DNA of 64,000 bases from CAVPGP01 sp963704025 (GCA_963704025.1 CAVPGP010000005.1:372001-436000), one strand, 5' to 3'. Counted from the first letter of the stretch, positions 8,981 to 18,130 are shown. A program made the numbers and translations. The notes: generated from the letters alone by a model not told the origin.

Positions 8981-10803
8981 CAGGCGTTCGCGAGCTGCGG
9001 ATGCCCCCAGGTGATCGTCGCAACGACGTCGAGCTGGAATCGGCCGCCGCGGACGGGGACGAGTCCCTCGACGGCGGCGAGGACCTCCTCGTCGAACCGG
9101 TCGGGGTCGCGCATCCTCTCGATCAGGAAGCCGTTCTGGGAATGGTGGCAGCCGATGAGCTCCTCGGGAGTCGGCGTCCACGGCACGGGGCTCGTCGTCC
9201 GGCTCGCGGCGGTCTCGAACAGCCCTCGCCGTTCGAGCTCCTGCACGGGGTCGAGCGCAGCGAAGTCCGGATTCGCACCGTGGCGGGCGTAGATCGGGCC
9301 GAGCTGCGCTCGCACCTGAGGGTCGCGCAACCAGTCTCGGTAGACCACCGCGAGCCACCCCGACGGCGCGAGCACGTCGCAGAAACGGCGGAACGCCGTC
9401 TGCCAGTCGAACCAGTGAATGCTGTCGCCGGCGACGATCAGGGCGTAGGGCGGCTCGAGCGCCGCATCCTCGATCGCAGCGTGGATCCAGCGGATCTTCT
9501 CGTCGGGAAGAAGCCGACCCCTGGCGATCATCGCCGCGGAGCGGTCGACTGCGTCGACGCGGTCGACGAGAGGCGCGAGGCCGCGCGCCAGGTCACCCGG
9601 GCCGCAGCCCGCGTCCAGCACCACCCGCGGTGGGCCGACGAGCGACGCAAGCAGGTCGAACGTCTCCGCAGGATACGGCGGCCGCAGGTGATACCGCTCG
9701 ACGGCCGAGGGCTCGTCGAACCATGCGGCGTACTCGGATGCCCACCCCTTCGGCTTCGCCTCCATGACCGCCGACGCTCCTTCGCCACGACTGGCTGTAA
9801 GCAGGTCGGCTTGCCTCGGGTCTGGCAGTCGGTTCGGCCGGCCGCGATCGATCCTGATCGACCCGTCGGCTCCGAACGCGACACGGGACGGGTCGGTCAG
9901 CTCACCCACGAACGTTCGATCTGGCCCTACGTTCCTGAACGCCAGGAATTGCCAGCTACCGGAGCCGTCGGCGACGAGCCTCCCACTGTAGAGCGATCCG
10001 TCCGGATCTGCGGCCAGCGCCGCGTTGTCCGGGAGCTCGAACGGGCCGCATGGGTCGGCGCCCACGAAGTAGAAGGTGCCGCCCATGGGCGGCTTGGCCG
10101 AGCGCGCCGAGCGCCGGCGGGACCAGCGCCGGGCGAGCGAGGAGAAGAGAAGGTAGATGCGATCGTTCGCGGCCACGAGTTGCGGGACTTCGAGCTCGCC
10201 GAACTCGCCCGGCGCCGTCAGCGGCGGCAGCACTTCCCAGTCGATGCAATCGAGCGATCGTGCATGGCCGATCACGCCGCGCCCGTCGGCCGGGCCCGAG
10301 CTCGCCCGTGCGGTTATCGGCGCATGGACCGCGCCGTCGGCCGGGTTTCGGTAGAGCCAAGGATCGCGCCAGGCCTGGTCGTGCCAGGCGTTGAGGTCGA
10401 GGAGCTCATACCACCGAGGGTCGGCTTCGAGGACGGGATTCGCAGCGTGCTTGTCCCATCTGAGCAGGTCGCTCGAGGTCGCGAGCCCGATCCGTTGCAC
10501 CAGCCCACCCTCCGCGCGGTTCGTGCCCGTGTAGAGCATCGACCAGCCATCGTCGTGCTCGATGACGCTCCCGGTCCAGATCGCGCGGTCGTCCCATTCG
10601 CCCTCGGCTCCCGCGGCGAGGGCGTCCGGCAGAAGTCTCCAGTCCGTGAGATTGCGCGAGACGGCATGACCAACCGAAGCGTTCGCGTGCCGAAGCTCCT
10701 CCCGTGCGGGCTCGCGGGGCGCCTGCAGAAAGAAGAGGTGGAAGTCCTCCCCTGCTCGCGCGAACCAGAAGTCCCAGAGCCAGCGGTCCTGGAGCCGAAG
10801 CAC
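8980..10803 (-). CDS. Two-domain protein: five-bladed beta-propeller glycosidase-like domain fused to SAM methyltransferase
   Basis: The single 607-residue frame joins two unrelated halves. Residues 1 to about 335 resemble the GH32/43/68 five-bladed propeller clan (WLWDFWFARAGEDFHLFF, WTGSVIEHDDGWSMLYTG, WRDPWLY, MGGTFYFVGADP). Residues 347-607 form a class I methyltransferase (VVLDAGCGPGDLARGLAP as motif I, then IVAGDSIHWFDW). An in-frame ATG at 9765 starts the second half and is preceded by GAAGGAG about 10 bases upstream. The two could be separate genes joined by loss of a stop, or a real fusion with internal initiation. No catalytic acid triad can be assigned with confidence in the propeller. 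The kinase gene overlaps its 3' end. Confidence 0.75.
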   Translation of the reverse strand: MLRLQDRWLWDFWFARAGEDFHLFFLQAPREPAREELRHANASVGHAVSRNLTDWRLLPDALAAGAEGEWDDRAIWTGSVIEHDDGWSMLYTGTNRAEGGLVQRIGLATSSDLLRWDKHAANPVLEADPRWYELLDLNAWHDQAWRDPWLYRNPADGAVHAPITARASSGPADGRGVIGHARSLDCIDWEVLPPLTAPGEFGELEVPQLVAANDRIYLLFSSLARRWSRRRSARSAKPPMGGTFYFVGADPCGPFELPDNAALAADPDGSLYSGRLVADGSGSWQFLAFRNVGPDRTFVGELTDPSRVAFGADGSIRIDRGRPNRLPDPRQADLLTASRGEGASAVMEAKPKGWASEYAAWFDEPSAVERYHLRPPYPAETFDLLASLVGPPRVVLDAGCGPGDLARGLAPLVDRVDAVDRSAAMIARGRLLPDEKIRWIHAAIEDAALEPPYALIVAGDSIHWFDWQTAFRRFCDVLAPSGWLAVVYRDWLRDPQVRAQLGPIYARHGANPDFAALDPVQELERRGLFETAASRTTSPVPWTPTPEELIGCHHSQNGFLIERMRDPDRFDEEVLAAVEGLVPVRGGRFQLDVVATITWGHPQLANA

Positions 10804-10873
10804 GACAGCATCCTGACCCGTGCGGACTATCCACGTTGTCGTGACCGATCACGCCTCAGATCGACTCCGTGGC

Positions 10874-10903
10874 GTGGGCCAGTGTTCGGGACAGTCGCTT
10901 GAG
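10874..10903 (+). repeat. Dispersed intergenic element, copy 1
   Basis: This reads GTGGGCCAGTGTTCGGGAC and ends GCTTGAG. It is the first of about nine related copies between here and 23.2 kb. The shared core is GGGCCAGTGTTCGGGAATG with a CCCCTGA-like end. It lies 22 bases from the stop of the following minus-strand gene. Confidence 0.6.
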
Positions 10904-10924
10904 CCATCGGCGGCGCACGCTTGC

Positions 10925-11374
10925 TCAGGTCGGTGACTCGGCGGCCGTCTTGAGATGACCAAGCCAGGCCACCAGCGACGCGTCGAGGAGCGTCCGCATC
11001 CCCGGAGCGTCAGCCTCGACCGGCTTCCCGGCAAAGGACTCGGTCGTCATCACATGTACGCCGGCAGGCGTCTCGCTGAAGAGCCATTCGTGCACGCCGG
11101 TGATTCCGCCGGACGTTCCGCCCCACAGTACGCGGGTTCGCTCATTCACGTCGTAGACGGTCGACGTAACACTGAACCCGTAGCTCGTCCAGTCGAACGA
11201 GACGCCCGGTTCGAGCTTCCCATCGATGTGCGCGGCGGTGATGTCGGCCTGCCACGTCGGCCACGCGTTGACGTCGAGATGGAGCTTCCAGACGGTGTCC
11301 AACGGCGCCTCGATGTCGATCTCGTGGAGGGCAATCACCGGAGCAGAGCGGTCAACGGCGGTTGGGACGGTCAT
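10925..11374 (-). CDS. SRPBCC / polyketide cyclase-like ligand-binding protein
   Basis: The ATG at 11374 is chosen because AGAGGAAAG precedes it directly. The 149-residue protein has START/SRPBCC fold features: IDIEAPLDTVWKLHLDVNAWPTW at the N-terminus, then GVSFDWTSYGFSVTSTVYDV, LWGGTSGGITGVHEWLF, and a long C-terminal helix (LLDASLVAWLGHLKTAAE). Such proteins bind hydrophobic small ligands or act as cyclases or aromatases. No catalytic residue can be assigned. It is the first gene of the repeat-punctuated island. Confidence 0.85.
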   Translation of the reverse strand: MTVPTAVDRSAPVIALHEIDIEAPLDTVWKLHLDVNAWPTWQADITAAHIDGKLEPGVSFDWTSYGFSVTSTVYDVNERTRVLWGGTSGGITGVHEWLFSETPAGVHVMTTESFAGKPVEADAPGMRTLLDASLVAWLGHLKTAAESPT

Positions 11375-11480
11375 CTTTCCTCTCTTCGCGTCGGCATCAG
11401 CGGTTCGGGATGGGTTCGTTGCTCCCACGGCTCGAGAGCGAGGCGATGGTGCGGGTGCCGCCTCGCTGTCTCGAAACCAC

Positions 11481-11524
11481 GCACTCGGGCCGGGGGCTAG
11501 CTTTGCCCCCGGCCCGTGGAGTGC
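11481..11524 (-). terminator. GC-rich hairpin downstream of alpha/beta hydrolase gene
   Basis: GGGCCGGGGGC pairs with GCCCCCGGCCC across a 7-nt loop (TAGCTTT), and the outer GCACTC/GAGTGC extends the stem. It lies 26 bases beyond the hydrolase stop. It is consistent with intrinsic termination without a U-run. Confidence 0.6.
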
Positions 11525-11549
11525 TACGAGCTAGGCCGGACGGCGCTGC

Positions 11550-12278
11550 CTACCTCGAAACGCCGACCGCGACAGGGATCGTCGCGTTGACTGCCGTCTG
11601 GATGAGTTCGGCAACGGCTGCAGGCTTCGAGACGTAAATCGCGTGGCTGCCCGCGACCTCGATCACGGTCGAACCCGCCCGCGCGGACATCTCGCGCTGG
11701 GCAGATGGAGGGATCATCCGGTCTTCGGTCGTGACGAGGTACCAGCTTGGCTTGCTCCGCCACGCGGGTTCGCTGATCGTGCCACCCAGGGCCTCAACGC
11801 CCCACGGGACTTGCGAGTCGGCCATGAACGCGGCCTCTTCGTCGCTCAGGTCACCCGCGAATGAAGCATGGAACTTCTCCCGGTCGAGGAAGAGAAACCC
11901 GTCCTGCGGCGGCAGAATCGGCGGCTGCGGGCCATCGGTCGGGAACCCCGCGATGACGGTGTTCACCGACTCGCCCTTGTCCGGCACGAAAGCCGCGATG
12001 TAGACGAGCGCCGCAACTTTGGGATGGGCACCCGCCTCGGTGACCACTGCCCCGCCGTAGGAGTGACCGACGAGAATCACCGGTCCGCTCTCCGCCTCGA
12101 TGGCGCGCTTGGTCACGGCAACGTCGTCTTCGAGCGAGAGCGTCGGATTCTGCACGATCGCGACGCTGTGTCCGTCCTTCTTCAGGTGGTCGTAGACGCC
12201 CTTCCAGCCGGAGCCGTCCACGAAACCGCCGTGGACAAGAACGACTGTGGGAGTGTCCGAGTTGCCCGAATCGTTCAT
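11550..12278 (-). CDS. Alpha/beta hydrolase
   Basis: The ATG at 12278 follows an AGGGGA ribosome site and gives a 242-residue protein. The oxyanion-hole region is VVLVHGGFVDGSGWKGVYDHL. The nucleophile elbow is GHSYGGAVV (Ser). The acid is probably in YLVTTEDRMIPP and the catalytic His in AGSHAIYVSKPAAVAELI. This is the layout of small esterases and of plant salicylate/methyl-ester hydrolase-like proteins widespread in soil actinobacteria. The substrate is unknown and no signal peptide is seen. Confidence 0.9.
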   Translation of the reverse strand: MNDSGNSDTPTVVLVHGGFVDGSGWKGVYDHLKKDGHSVAIVQNPTLSLEDDVAVTKRAIEAESGPVILVGHSYGGAVVTEAGAHPKVAALVYIAAFVPDKGESVNTVIAGFPTDGPQPPILPPQDGFLFLDREKFHASFAGDLSDEEAAFMADSQVPWGVEALGGTISEPAWRSKPSWYLVTTEDRMIPPSAQREMSARAGSTVIEVAGSHAIYVSKPAAVAELIQTAVNATIPVAVGVSR

Positions 12279-12653
12279 GAGAGTCCCCTCTCTATGGATC
12301 GTGGCTCTCTGTCGTGTCGCCTGGTTTGACTCGGCAAAGTCCTCCCAGCTTCGCGCTAGAGTCCGACTCCGCGAACCATCAGCGGAGTTCGATCGGCGGC
12401 GGGGCTCCACGGCAAGACCGCACGGTCGGTTGCTCCAATCACTTTAACCCCCCTTGCGCAACAAACGAAAGTGGGTGAGCCCCTCCGTTACACCCGGCCG
12501 GTCCACCAGGCCCGTCACGCGCATGATTCACGCCCGGCTTGTAGCGAATCAGCGCTCGCCTGCGCCGGTATTCGGGAATGCCGCCTGACGCGTCCACGAA
12601 CTCGGCAGGGAACGGGCCTCAGCGCTGCTTTGTGAACCGCAGGAGCAGCCCAG
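12279..12653. other. Gene-free interval containing a dispersed repeat
   Basis: This 375-base interval lies between the alpha/beta hydrolase start and the acetyltransferase stop. I see no credible coding frame. It probably carries the hydrolase promoter at its left and the dispersed element (12561-12588) at its right. Confidence 0.5.
12561..12588 (+). repeat. Dispersed intergenic element, copy 2
   Basis: This reads TGCGCCGGTATTCGGGAATG and ends CCTGA. It matches the shared core and lies 66 bases from the stop of the following minus-strand acetyltransferase gene. Confidence 0.6.
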
Positions 12654-13265
12654 CTACTTCCGGTGGAGTTGATCGACTTCGATGCTCATCGCGTCGCCGT
12701 AATGCCGGGTCCCATCGACGCTGCGCTCGACGACGAGTCCATGTCGCGCATAGAACGCCTGGGCGTCTCGGTTCGCCTCGGCGACGAGGAGTATGTACGA
12801 GCTCCCAGGGTCGAGCCAGGCATGGAACTCGCCCAGCAACACGCTTCCGATCCCTCCGCGCTTCTGCTCGGGGTCGACGTAGATCCGATGCAACTCGGGC
12901 TCAGGCCCCATGCAGTCGTAGTGCAAGTATCCGACAACCGCGCCATCCCGCTCCGCGACGAAGAAAACGGCGTCGTCCGCGCGTGCGCATCGGGAGATGC
13001 ACTCCGTCAACGCTCCGATCGAGTACGTCTGCTCGACAACGGCTGCCGAGAACGCCTCACCGACGATGTCGTTGTGCACGGCCGGAAACGCGACAGTCCC
13101 GATGGCGGATATCGCGGGCGCATCAGCGACAGTCGCCTCACGAACAACCGTAGCCTCATCCGCCGCCTTCACCGTACGATCCGCCCTCCAACGCGACTCT
13201 TCGCCCGTCGGGGCCGGATCGTGCATTGTCCGCCGGAGGCTGTCAAACAACCGACTGAGGGACAC
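12654..13265 (-). CDS. GNAT-family N-acetyltransferase
   Basis: The protein has 203 residues, with the catalytic domain from about residue 40 (TVVREATVADAPAISAIG). Motif A appears in a variant form, IYVDPEQKRGGIGSVLLGEF, and motif B as ANRDAQAFYARHGLVVERSV. The N-terminal 35 residues are not conserved, and a later ATG (MHDPAPTGEE) is possible. The acceptor is unknown. The 5' end abuts dispersed element copy 3 (10 bases), so the promoter must overlap the element. Confidence 0.87.
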   Translation of the reverse strand: MSLSRLFDSLRRTMHDPAPTGEESRWRADRTVKAADEATVVREATVADAPAISAIGTVAFPAVHNDIVGEAFSAAVVEQTYSIGALTECISRCARADDAVFFVAERDGAVVGYLHYDCMGPEPELHRIYVDPEQKRGGIGSVLLGEFHAWLDPGSSYILLVAEANRDAQAFYARHGLVVERSVDGTRHYGDAMSIEVDQLHRK

Positions 13266-13274
13266 TCGCGCTGC

Positions 13275-13307
13275 TTGCGCCAGTGTTCGCGAACGTCCCC
13301 CGACTGA
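13275..13307 (+). repeat. Dispersed intergenic element, copy 3
   Basis: This reads TTGCGCCAGTGTTCGCGAAC and ends CCCCCGACTGA. In this copy the core GTTCGCGAAC is a perfect palindrome. It lies between the acetyltransferase start and the EVE-like gene stop. Confidence 0.6.
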
Positions 13308-13334
13308 TCAAGACGCGAGGCGAGCGTCAACAGA

Positions 13335-13781
13335 TCAGCCAGTCGAGGTAGCGCGTCCAGCCGCCACCGCCAGCGCCGTCTCATACTCGTTAGCGGTGAT
13401 CCGAACGACGCCCGCTTCGAAGTCGGCTCTGGCACCCTCTGCCGGGTCGATCTGCGACAGCACGGTACTCATCGGTACCGGCGGGTCCCATTCCTCGACC
13501 TGAGCCAGCAACACACCGCCAGGAGAATCGCCGGGATACACCCGCGCCTCTGACGGCGTCCAATCATGAACCGCTGAGGCAAGAACGGCGCGGCCGACGA
13601 ACTTCCGCTCGGGTGCGCCCAGATAGACGAGGATGAGGTCACCCACGGCCAGCGCGTTGCGGTGCGGCTCGTCTGCGTCGACGCCCCACATCCTGACCAG
13701 CAGAAATCCAGCGGCCTGCTCGCGTAGCACTGGCCGTGGCGCTGCGTCGTCCCCTACGAGGTTGAAAAGGTAGTGCGCCAC
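13335..13781 (-). CDS. EVE/PUA-like domain protein
   Basis: The protein has 148 residues. It starts with a beta strand (MAHYLFNLVG), then LVRMWGVDADEPHRNALAVGDLILVYLGAPERKFVGRAVLAS. This is the strand-loop pattern of EVE domains, in which a basic/aromatic pocket reads modified bases or binds small ligands. Family members are linked to modified-nucleobase recognition or defence, but nothing here fixes the ligand. It stands alone between two dispersed repeats or remnants. Confidence 0.65.
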   Translation of the reverse strand: MAHYLFNLVGDDAAPRPVLREQAAGFLLVRMWGVDADEPHRNALAVGDLILVYLGAPERKFVGRAVLASAVHDWTPSEARVYPGDSPGGVLLAQVEEWDPPVPMSTVLSQIDPAEGARADFEAGVVRITANEYETALAVAAGRATSTG

Positions 13782-14103
13782 CCCACGAGCGTACCGCGGA
13801 GATCGCAGAGAGTTCGGCTTCCGCTTCCGCCGAGGTGCGGCGTCGTCCGGGCCAGCAGTTCGGGATGTCTGCTGAGCCGTGCCCCGTCGCGGTAGCGCGC
13901 GTGAAGGCGTGGCGACGCTCCCTTGCGCGAGTGTGTTGGGCGACCGGTGGATCGAAGAGGCTCAAGTCGCGGAAGGTCGAGGGCGGTGCCTCGCCGTACC
14001 AGAGGAGCTACGCCGTCCAGCCAGCCGTCTGTCTGAAGTAAGCAGAACTCGACAGGTTCATCCCCATCGAAGCTGCCGGCCGACAGTGATCGCTCCTGAA
14101 CCG
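13782..14103. other. Interval without recognisable gene, probable decayed sequence
   Basis: This 322-base stretch lies between the EVE-like gene and the IS110 remnant. Minus-strand frames contain protein-like pieces (EPVEFCLLQTDGW, then in another frame SLFDPPVAQHTRARE) but no intact reading. It looks like a decayed gene. A weak copy of the dispersed element may sit near 13920-13948. Confidence 0.35.
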
Positions 14104-15115
14104 TCAACGCTCGTGAATCGGCGAACGGGACCAGGGAGAATGTAATCGGGTGCGAGAGCGTTGCTCCTCTGTCAAGAGGGGCGCGTTCTTGAGGGTGGTG
14201 TAGACGGTGGGTGCGAGCTGCCGCTTCAGGCGGCGGATTGCTTCGCGTCGGCTCTTGCCTTCGGCTTGTTTGCGTTCGAGGTAGGCACGCGCGGGCGGGT
14301 GGACGCGCGCCTGGCGACTGCGATCCGGTGCAGCGCACAGTTGAGTTGGCGGTTGCCGCCGCGGTCGAGCCGGTGAGGTCGGTGCTTGCCGGGCGACGAT
14401 CGGGCCGACGCCTGGGTCGTCGAGCAGTGCGGGCGCGAGGGCCTGTACATGGCTGAGGATCTCCTGCTCGAGCTCGCCCGCTTCCTGGGTTGCGGCGTTG
14501 ATTCTGCGGGCGAGACTGCGCAAGACGAGCCGTGTCGCGAGCTCGTCGGCGGTTGTGTTCGAGCGGCGGAGGCGGCTGCAGCGCTCGAGCAGCCTGCCGG
14601 TCGGGAGCAGCCGCAGCTCTTCGCGCAGCCGGTCGGGGGCGGTGGCGATCACGCCGCGAAGCTGTCCGAGCGCTTCGCGGCGTACGTCGACAGCGCTTCG
14701 GCGCCCGACCAACAACAACCGCAGCGCCTCGCGTCGCTCCCCGTTGCGCGGAAGGGCGAGCGTCTCGTTGGCAAGTGCCGCCCGTGCCGTACGGACCGCG
14801 TCGAGCGCGTCGTCCTTGCCGCGCAGGCGTCGCTCCGTTCGCGGTGTGCGGCTGACCTCGAGCACCCTCTCGCCAAGGCCGGCGAGGTAACGCGCGAGCC
14901 CGGCGCCGTAACTGCCCGTGCCCTCGATCGCCCAGGCACGCCCGCCGTTCGCGGCCTCGCCCACGAAGCGCAGCGCCGCCTGGTAGCCACGCGTACTTGC
15001 CCCGACCGCCTGCCCTGGCCAGCACCGCTCCCGTGGCCGCAGCAACGACCGCCAAGACGTGCTCGTCCAGGTGGGTATCGACACCGACCACGTAGTCCAG
15101 TTCATCTGCAAGCAT
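14104..15115 (-). pseudogene. IS110-family transposase, internally deleted and frameshifted
   Basis: The ATG at 15115 gives MLADELDYVVGVDTHLDEHV, the N-terminal RuvC-like DEDD domain. A frame change near 15005 leads to AWAIEGTGSYGAGLARYLAG and KDDALDAVRTARAALANE, which hold the other acidic residues. The C-terminal domain begins DDPGVGPIVA. Compared with the second IS110 copy at 17.5 kb, about 32 residues are missing here, from the SWSHHGR stretch to the SSGQT region. The sequence resumes at HRLDRGGNRQLNCALHRIAV and ends with RAYLERKQAEGKSRREAIRRLKRQ. The lost stretch is conserved C-terminal (Tnp20) core, so this copy should be inactive. Confidence 0.85.
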
Positions 15116-15143
15116 CCGATCGATCCTCCGAGCTCTGTTCGTA

Positions 15144-15372
15144 GGGTCCGGTGGTGCCGGACTGAGTGCGGGAAACCGCGGCGGCAGGACGGTAATGAGT
15201 CACGCCGACATGGCGGACAAGCTCCTGATCAAGCCAGCAGCGGACGCCAGACCGGCGCCGCCGCACACACGCAGACAGATCATTCCCAAGGCACGCATCA
15301 AGCGGCCAGTCACCGACGAGTCACACACGGCACGACGACAACCAGGCTGGCAACGGTCCCAGACAGACCGAC
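15144..15372 (-). ncRNA. Conserved non-coding left end of IS110 copy A, candidate bridge RNA
   Basis: This block precedes the transposase ATG on the minus strand and is clearly homologous to 18131-18363 upstream of copy B. For example, GGACAAGCTCCTGATCAAGC matches GGACAGGCTTCTGATCAGGC. There is no coding frame. IS110-group elements are known to encode a structured bridge RNA in the non-coding end upstream of the recombinase gene. Conservation of this segment between two copies supports such a role, but no fold was computed. Confidence 0.4.
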
Positions 15373-15402
15373 CCGCCGAGTCTTACCGTCCCCCGAGACT
15401 CG

Positions 15403-16008
15403 CTACGGCTGAGGACGCCCGAGCCGGGGCGGGGGCCAGTAGGTCACCTCAGCCCGCCCGATGATGCGGTCACGAGGGACGACACCCCAGCGGCGCGAAT
15501 CGCAGGACATGGCTCGGTTATCACCTAGCACGAAGTAGCCGTCGCTCGGGCTGCGTCCCCAGCTCCCACTCTCCCGGCCCCGGTAGGCAGGCTGAAGATA
15601 TGGCTCGCTCAGCCGCTCGCCGTTGATGAAGACGTAACCGGCCCGCATCGAAACGGACTCACCCGGCAAGCCCACGATTCTCTTGATGAAGGTTCCACCG
15701 GCGTCGCAGGCGGCCTCGACCCGAGGCGGCGCGTCGAAGACGATGATGTCGCCGCGTTCAGGTTCGTGGAAGCGATAGACGAGGCGGTTCGCGATGACTC
15801 GATCGGCGACGCGCGACTCGCAACCGCTGACCGGTTTGGCGCAGTGGAGGGTCGGCTCCATCGACGGCGAGGGAATCCGATACGGCTTCGCGACTTCGGC
15901 CTGGAAGATGAGAACTGCGATTACAGCCAGGGTGATGGTCAGCGCCCAGTCGACCAGTGTTCTCAATGGGGATGGAAGGCGAGAGAGAGACCGATCGAGA
16001 ATCCGCAC
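15403..16008 (-). CDS. lepB: Signal peptidase I
   Basis: The 201-residue membrane-anchored serine protease removes signal peptides of secreted proteins. A single N-terminal membrane helix (about residues 18-38) is followed by box B, RIPSPSMEPTL, with nucleophile Ser49. Box D, TFIKRIVGLPGE, holds the general base Lys109, and box E reads YFVLGDNRAMSCDSRRWG. All catalytic elements are intact. An inserted Cys-containing stretch (HCAKPVSGCESR) and a second Cys pair are seen, as in other actinobacterial enzymes. The gene lies between IS110 elements, and its 3' end is only about 30 bases from the left-end block of copy A. It is probably an additional, accessory signal peptidase. Confidence 0.93.
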   Translation of the reverse strand: MRILDRSLSRLPSPLRTLVDWALTITLAVIAVLIFQAEVAKPYRIPSPSMEPTLHCAKPVSGCESRVADRVIANRLVYRFHEPERGDIIVFDAPPRVEAACDAGGTFIKRIVGLPGESVSMRAGYVFINGERLSEPYLQPAYRGRESGSWGRSPSDGYFVLGDNRAMSCDSRRWGVVPRDRIIGRAEVTYWPPPRLGRPQP

Positions 16009-16363
16009 AGCCGAAGAGTGCCACTCCGCTTAGCGTCCCGCCAGGCAGTCGTTGCCTGGGCCAGTGATGCTTCTATGTTTGTCATCCATGAAGGGGCGGG
16101 CCTCGTCAAGGTTGGGCTCACGGGGCTCGGGCGGTCGGGCGCCGGTTCGGTGACGGTGAGCCGGGCGGGGGCGGAGATGCTCCAGTCATCCATCCGGCCG
16201 CGCTGGGCGGGCCAGAGTGTCGTGCGGTGCTCAGGGGCTCAATCAAGTGGGCGGCCGTCCTGGTGGTCGCGAGGCCATGACAAACGGCGAGCTCGCCCGA
16301 GCGTTCGCATCGCGCTGTCGCCGGGGGCGCAAGCCGTACGCCGGTGTGTGGCGTGCGCGGCGA
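16009..16363. other. Gene-free interval upstream of lepB
   Basis: These 355 bases separate lepB from IS110 copy C. No credible coding frame is seen. A half-copy of the dispersed element (CCTGGGCCAGTG) lies near 16056-16067. The right part may be the non-coding right end of IS110 copy C. Confidence 0.4.
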
Positions 16364-17411
16364 TCATGTTGCTGCCGCCAGCTTCTCTTTCGCGCTCGTC
16401 CGGCTGCGGCGCGCCAGGCAACGGATCTCTCCGTCGCGCAGGCCGTAGTAGCTGAGGGTGAGGATGCGGCGGGCGACGGCGACCTTGGCGATCTTGCGTC
16501 CGCGTCGTTTGGCGATCCGCTCGAAGCTCTCGCGCAGCGGGCCCGCCGCCGGTGGTGCATTTCTGCGCGGCTTCGACGAGCGCCCAGCGCAGCGCCGGCG
16601 AGCCCTGGCGGGAGATGTGTCCGAGGCGAGCTTTGCCGTCGGAGCTGCGTACGGTTGGTGTGAGTCCGGCCCAGGCGCAGAGGTGGCGGGCGTCGGGGAA
16701 GCGGCTGATCGTCGCCGACCTCGGCGATGATCAGCATCGCGGTGTAGCGGCCGACGCCGCGGATCTGGGTCAAGCACGTCGACGCGGTCGTCGGCCTTCG
16801 CGCGCTGCTCGATCTCGGCGGTAGTGGTCGCCGATCTCGCGGTCGAAGTCGTCGATCAGCGCCAGCAGGCTGTCGAGGCGTCGCCGAGGCGCGTCGCGCA
16901 GCTGCAGCAGGTCAAGGAATGCGCGTCCGCCTTTGCCGAACAGGTCGGAGTGCTGGCGGGTGATGCCGTGCTTGGCCAGGATCGCATGCACGCGGTTCTT
17001 CAAGGCCGAGCGCATCGCGGTCAGCGCGATCCGGTGACGCAGCAGCTCGCGCAGGTCGCGCAGGTCGCGCGGAGCGACGTACGCCTCCGGGAGCAGATCG
17101 GCGCGCAACAGATGCGCGAGTGTCCGCGCGTCGACCGCATCCGTCTTCACCGCGCCGCAGCGATCGCGCGCGTGCGCAGCGGATGCGCGAGATGGATCTC
17201 GTAGCCGGCGTCCTCGAGCAGCTCCGCCAGCCACTCCCAGCCGTAGGTCGCCTCGACCGCAATCCGCGACTCACCCTCCAGCCCCGCCAGCAGTTCGAGG
17301 AACGTCGGCGCGATCGTTGACGATCCGCCGCGACTGCGACAGCTCGCCGTTGCCGTCGATCACCGCGATCTGCGAGCGGTTGCGATGCAGGTCAATCCCG
17401 ACAGAATTCAT
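16364..17411 (-). CDS. IS110-family transposase (recombinase), near-complete but frameshifted
   Basis: The ATG at 17411, with GGAGG upstream, gives MNSVGIDLHRNRSQIAVIDG. DEDD-domain residues are present in VGIDLHRN, IAVEATYGWEW and KTDAVDARTLAHLLRAD. A coiled linker follows (LRELLRHRIALTAMRSALKN, HAILAKHGITRQHSDLFGKG). The C-terminal domain has LTQIRGVGRYTAMLIIAEVG, then a glycine/serine-rich core (SSDGKARLGHISRQGSPALR) and KIAKVAVARRILTLSYYGL. Frame changes are needed near 17315, 17165, 16815 and 16715. All conserved blocks are present, so the element may be functional if the indels are sequencing errors. Confidence 0.8.
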
Positions 17412-17522
17412 CGCTGGGCCTCCTTCGTCCCGGACTCAGTTAGCGCCCGAGGCATACCGCCTCGAGCACCGGAGCGGCTAGGAGGCCCGCCCCTTCATGG
17501 CATCAAGTGGTTGGTGGTGGGT

Positions 17523-18100
17523 TCAGGTTTGGCCGGAGGAGGCGGGGATCGGGGCGGCGCCGGCCAGGCGGGCGAAGGCGGCTTCGCTCACGATGCGGCC
17601 GTGGTGTGACCAGGAGAGCAGGACTTGGGCGGCCAAGAGCGGCCCGATGCCGGGCCGGTCGAGGAGCTGGGGAGCGAGCTTGCGAGCGAGCCGTTCGCTC
17701 TCGCGGCCGAGCTCGCGTTCCTCGCTCGTGAGTGCGCTGCGCGGTGTGGCGCCGCTTCTGAGCGAGCGCGCTCCTTGCCGCCCGGACGGCGTCGAGCGCG
17801 TCGGTCTTGCCGCCCGAGCGGCGCTCGCGGCGCAGCCTGCTCACCTCGAACACCTGCTCCCGTGCGCGGCGAGAAAGCGGCTCAGACCGGCGCCGAACGA
17901 GCCGGTGCCCTCGACCGCGAACGCACGTGGACGCGGCGCGTGCTGCTCGGCGAGCCTGAGTGCTTCTGCATAGCCGCCGCTGTCGGCCGTGATGCCAGCC
18001 TCGAAAACGACCGCGCCGGTTCGTACCTCGACGATCGCGATGGCGTGCGCGTCTCGGTGCGGGTCGACTCGACGACGTAGTCCAGTTGATCTGCGAGCAT
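17523..18100 (-). pseudogene. IS110-family transposase remnant, truncated at the C-terminal domain
   Basis: The ATG at 18100 gives MLADQLDYVV, then after a frame change VDPHRDAHAIAIVEVRTGAV and AFAVEGTGSFGAGLSRFLAA. After another shift come EVSRLRRERRSGGKTDALDA and an internal loss near 17745. The C-terminal domain reads LDRPGIGPLLAAQVLLSWSH through ARLAGAAPIPASSGQT, then a stop. Everything after this point (the LDRGGNRQLN and RREAIRRLKR blocks) is missing. It is a paralogue of copy A and is not functional. Confidence 0.82.
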
Positions 18101-18130
18101 CCCGATCGACCTCCAGCCCAGGTTGGGGGA

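Noticed and set aside
13782..14103. A toxin-like or small gene on the minus strand
   Set aside because: Protein-like pieces occur in two different frames without a start or continuous reading, so it was left as decayed sequence.
16009..17522. IS110 copy C having inserted into and split copy B
   Set aside because: The missing C-terminal part of copy B (LDRGGNRQLN and RREAIRRLKR blocks) is not found on the other side of copy C, so a simple nested insertion is not supported.
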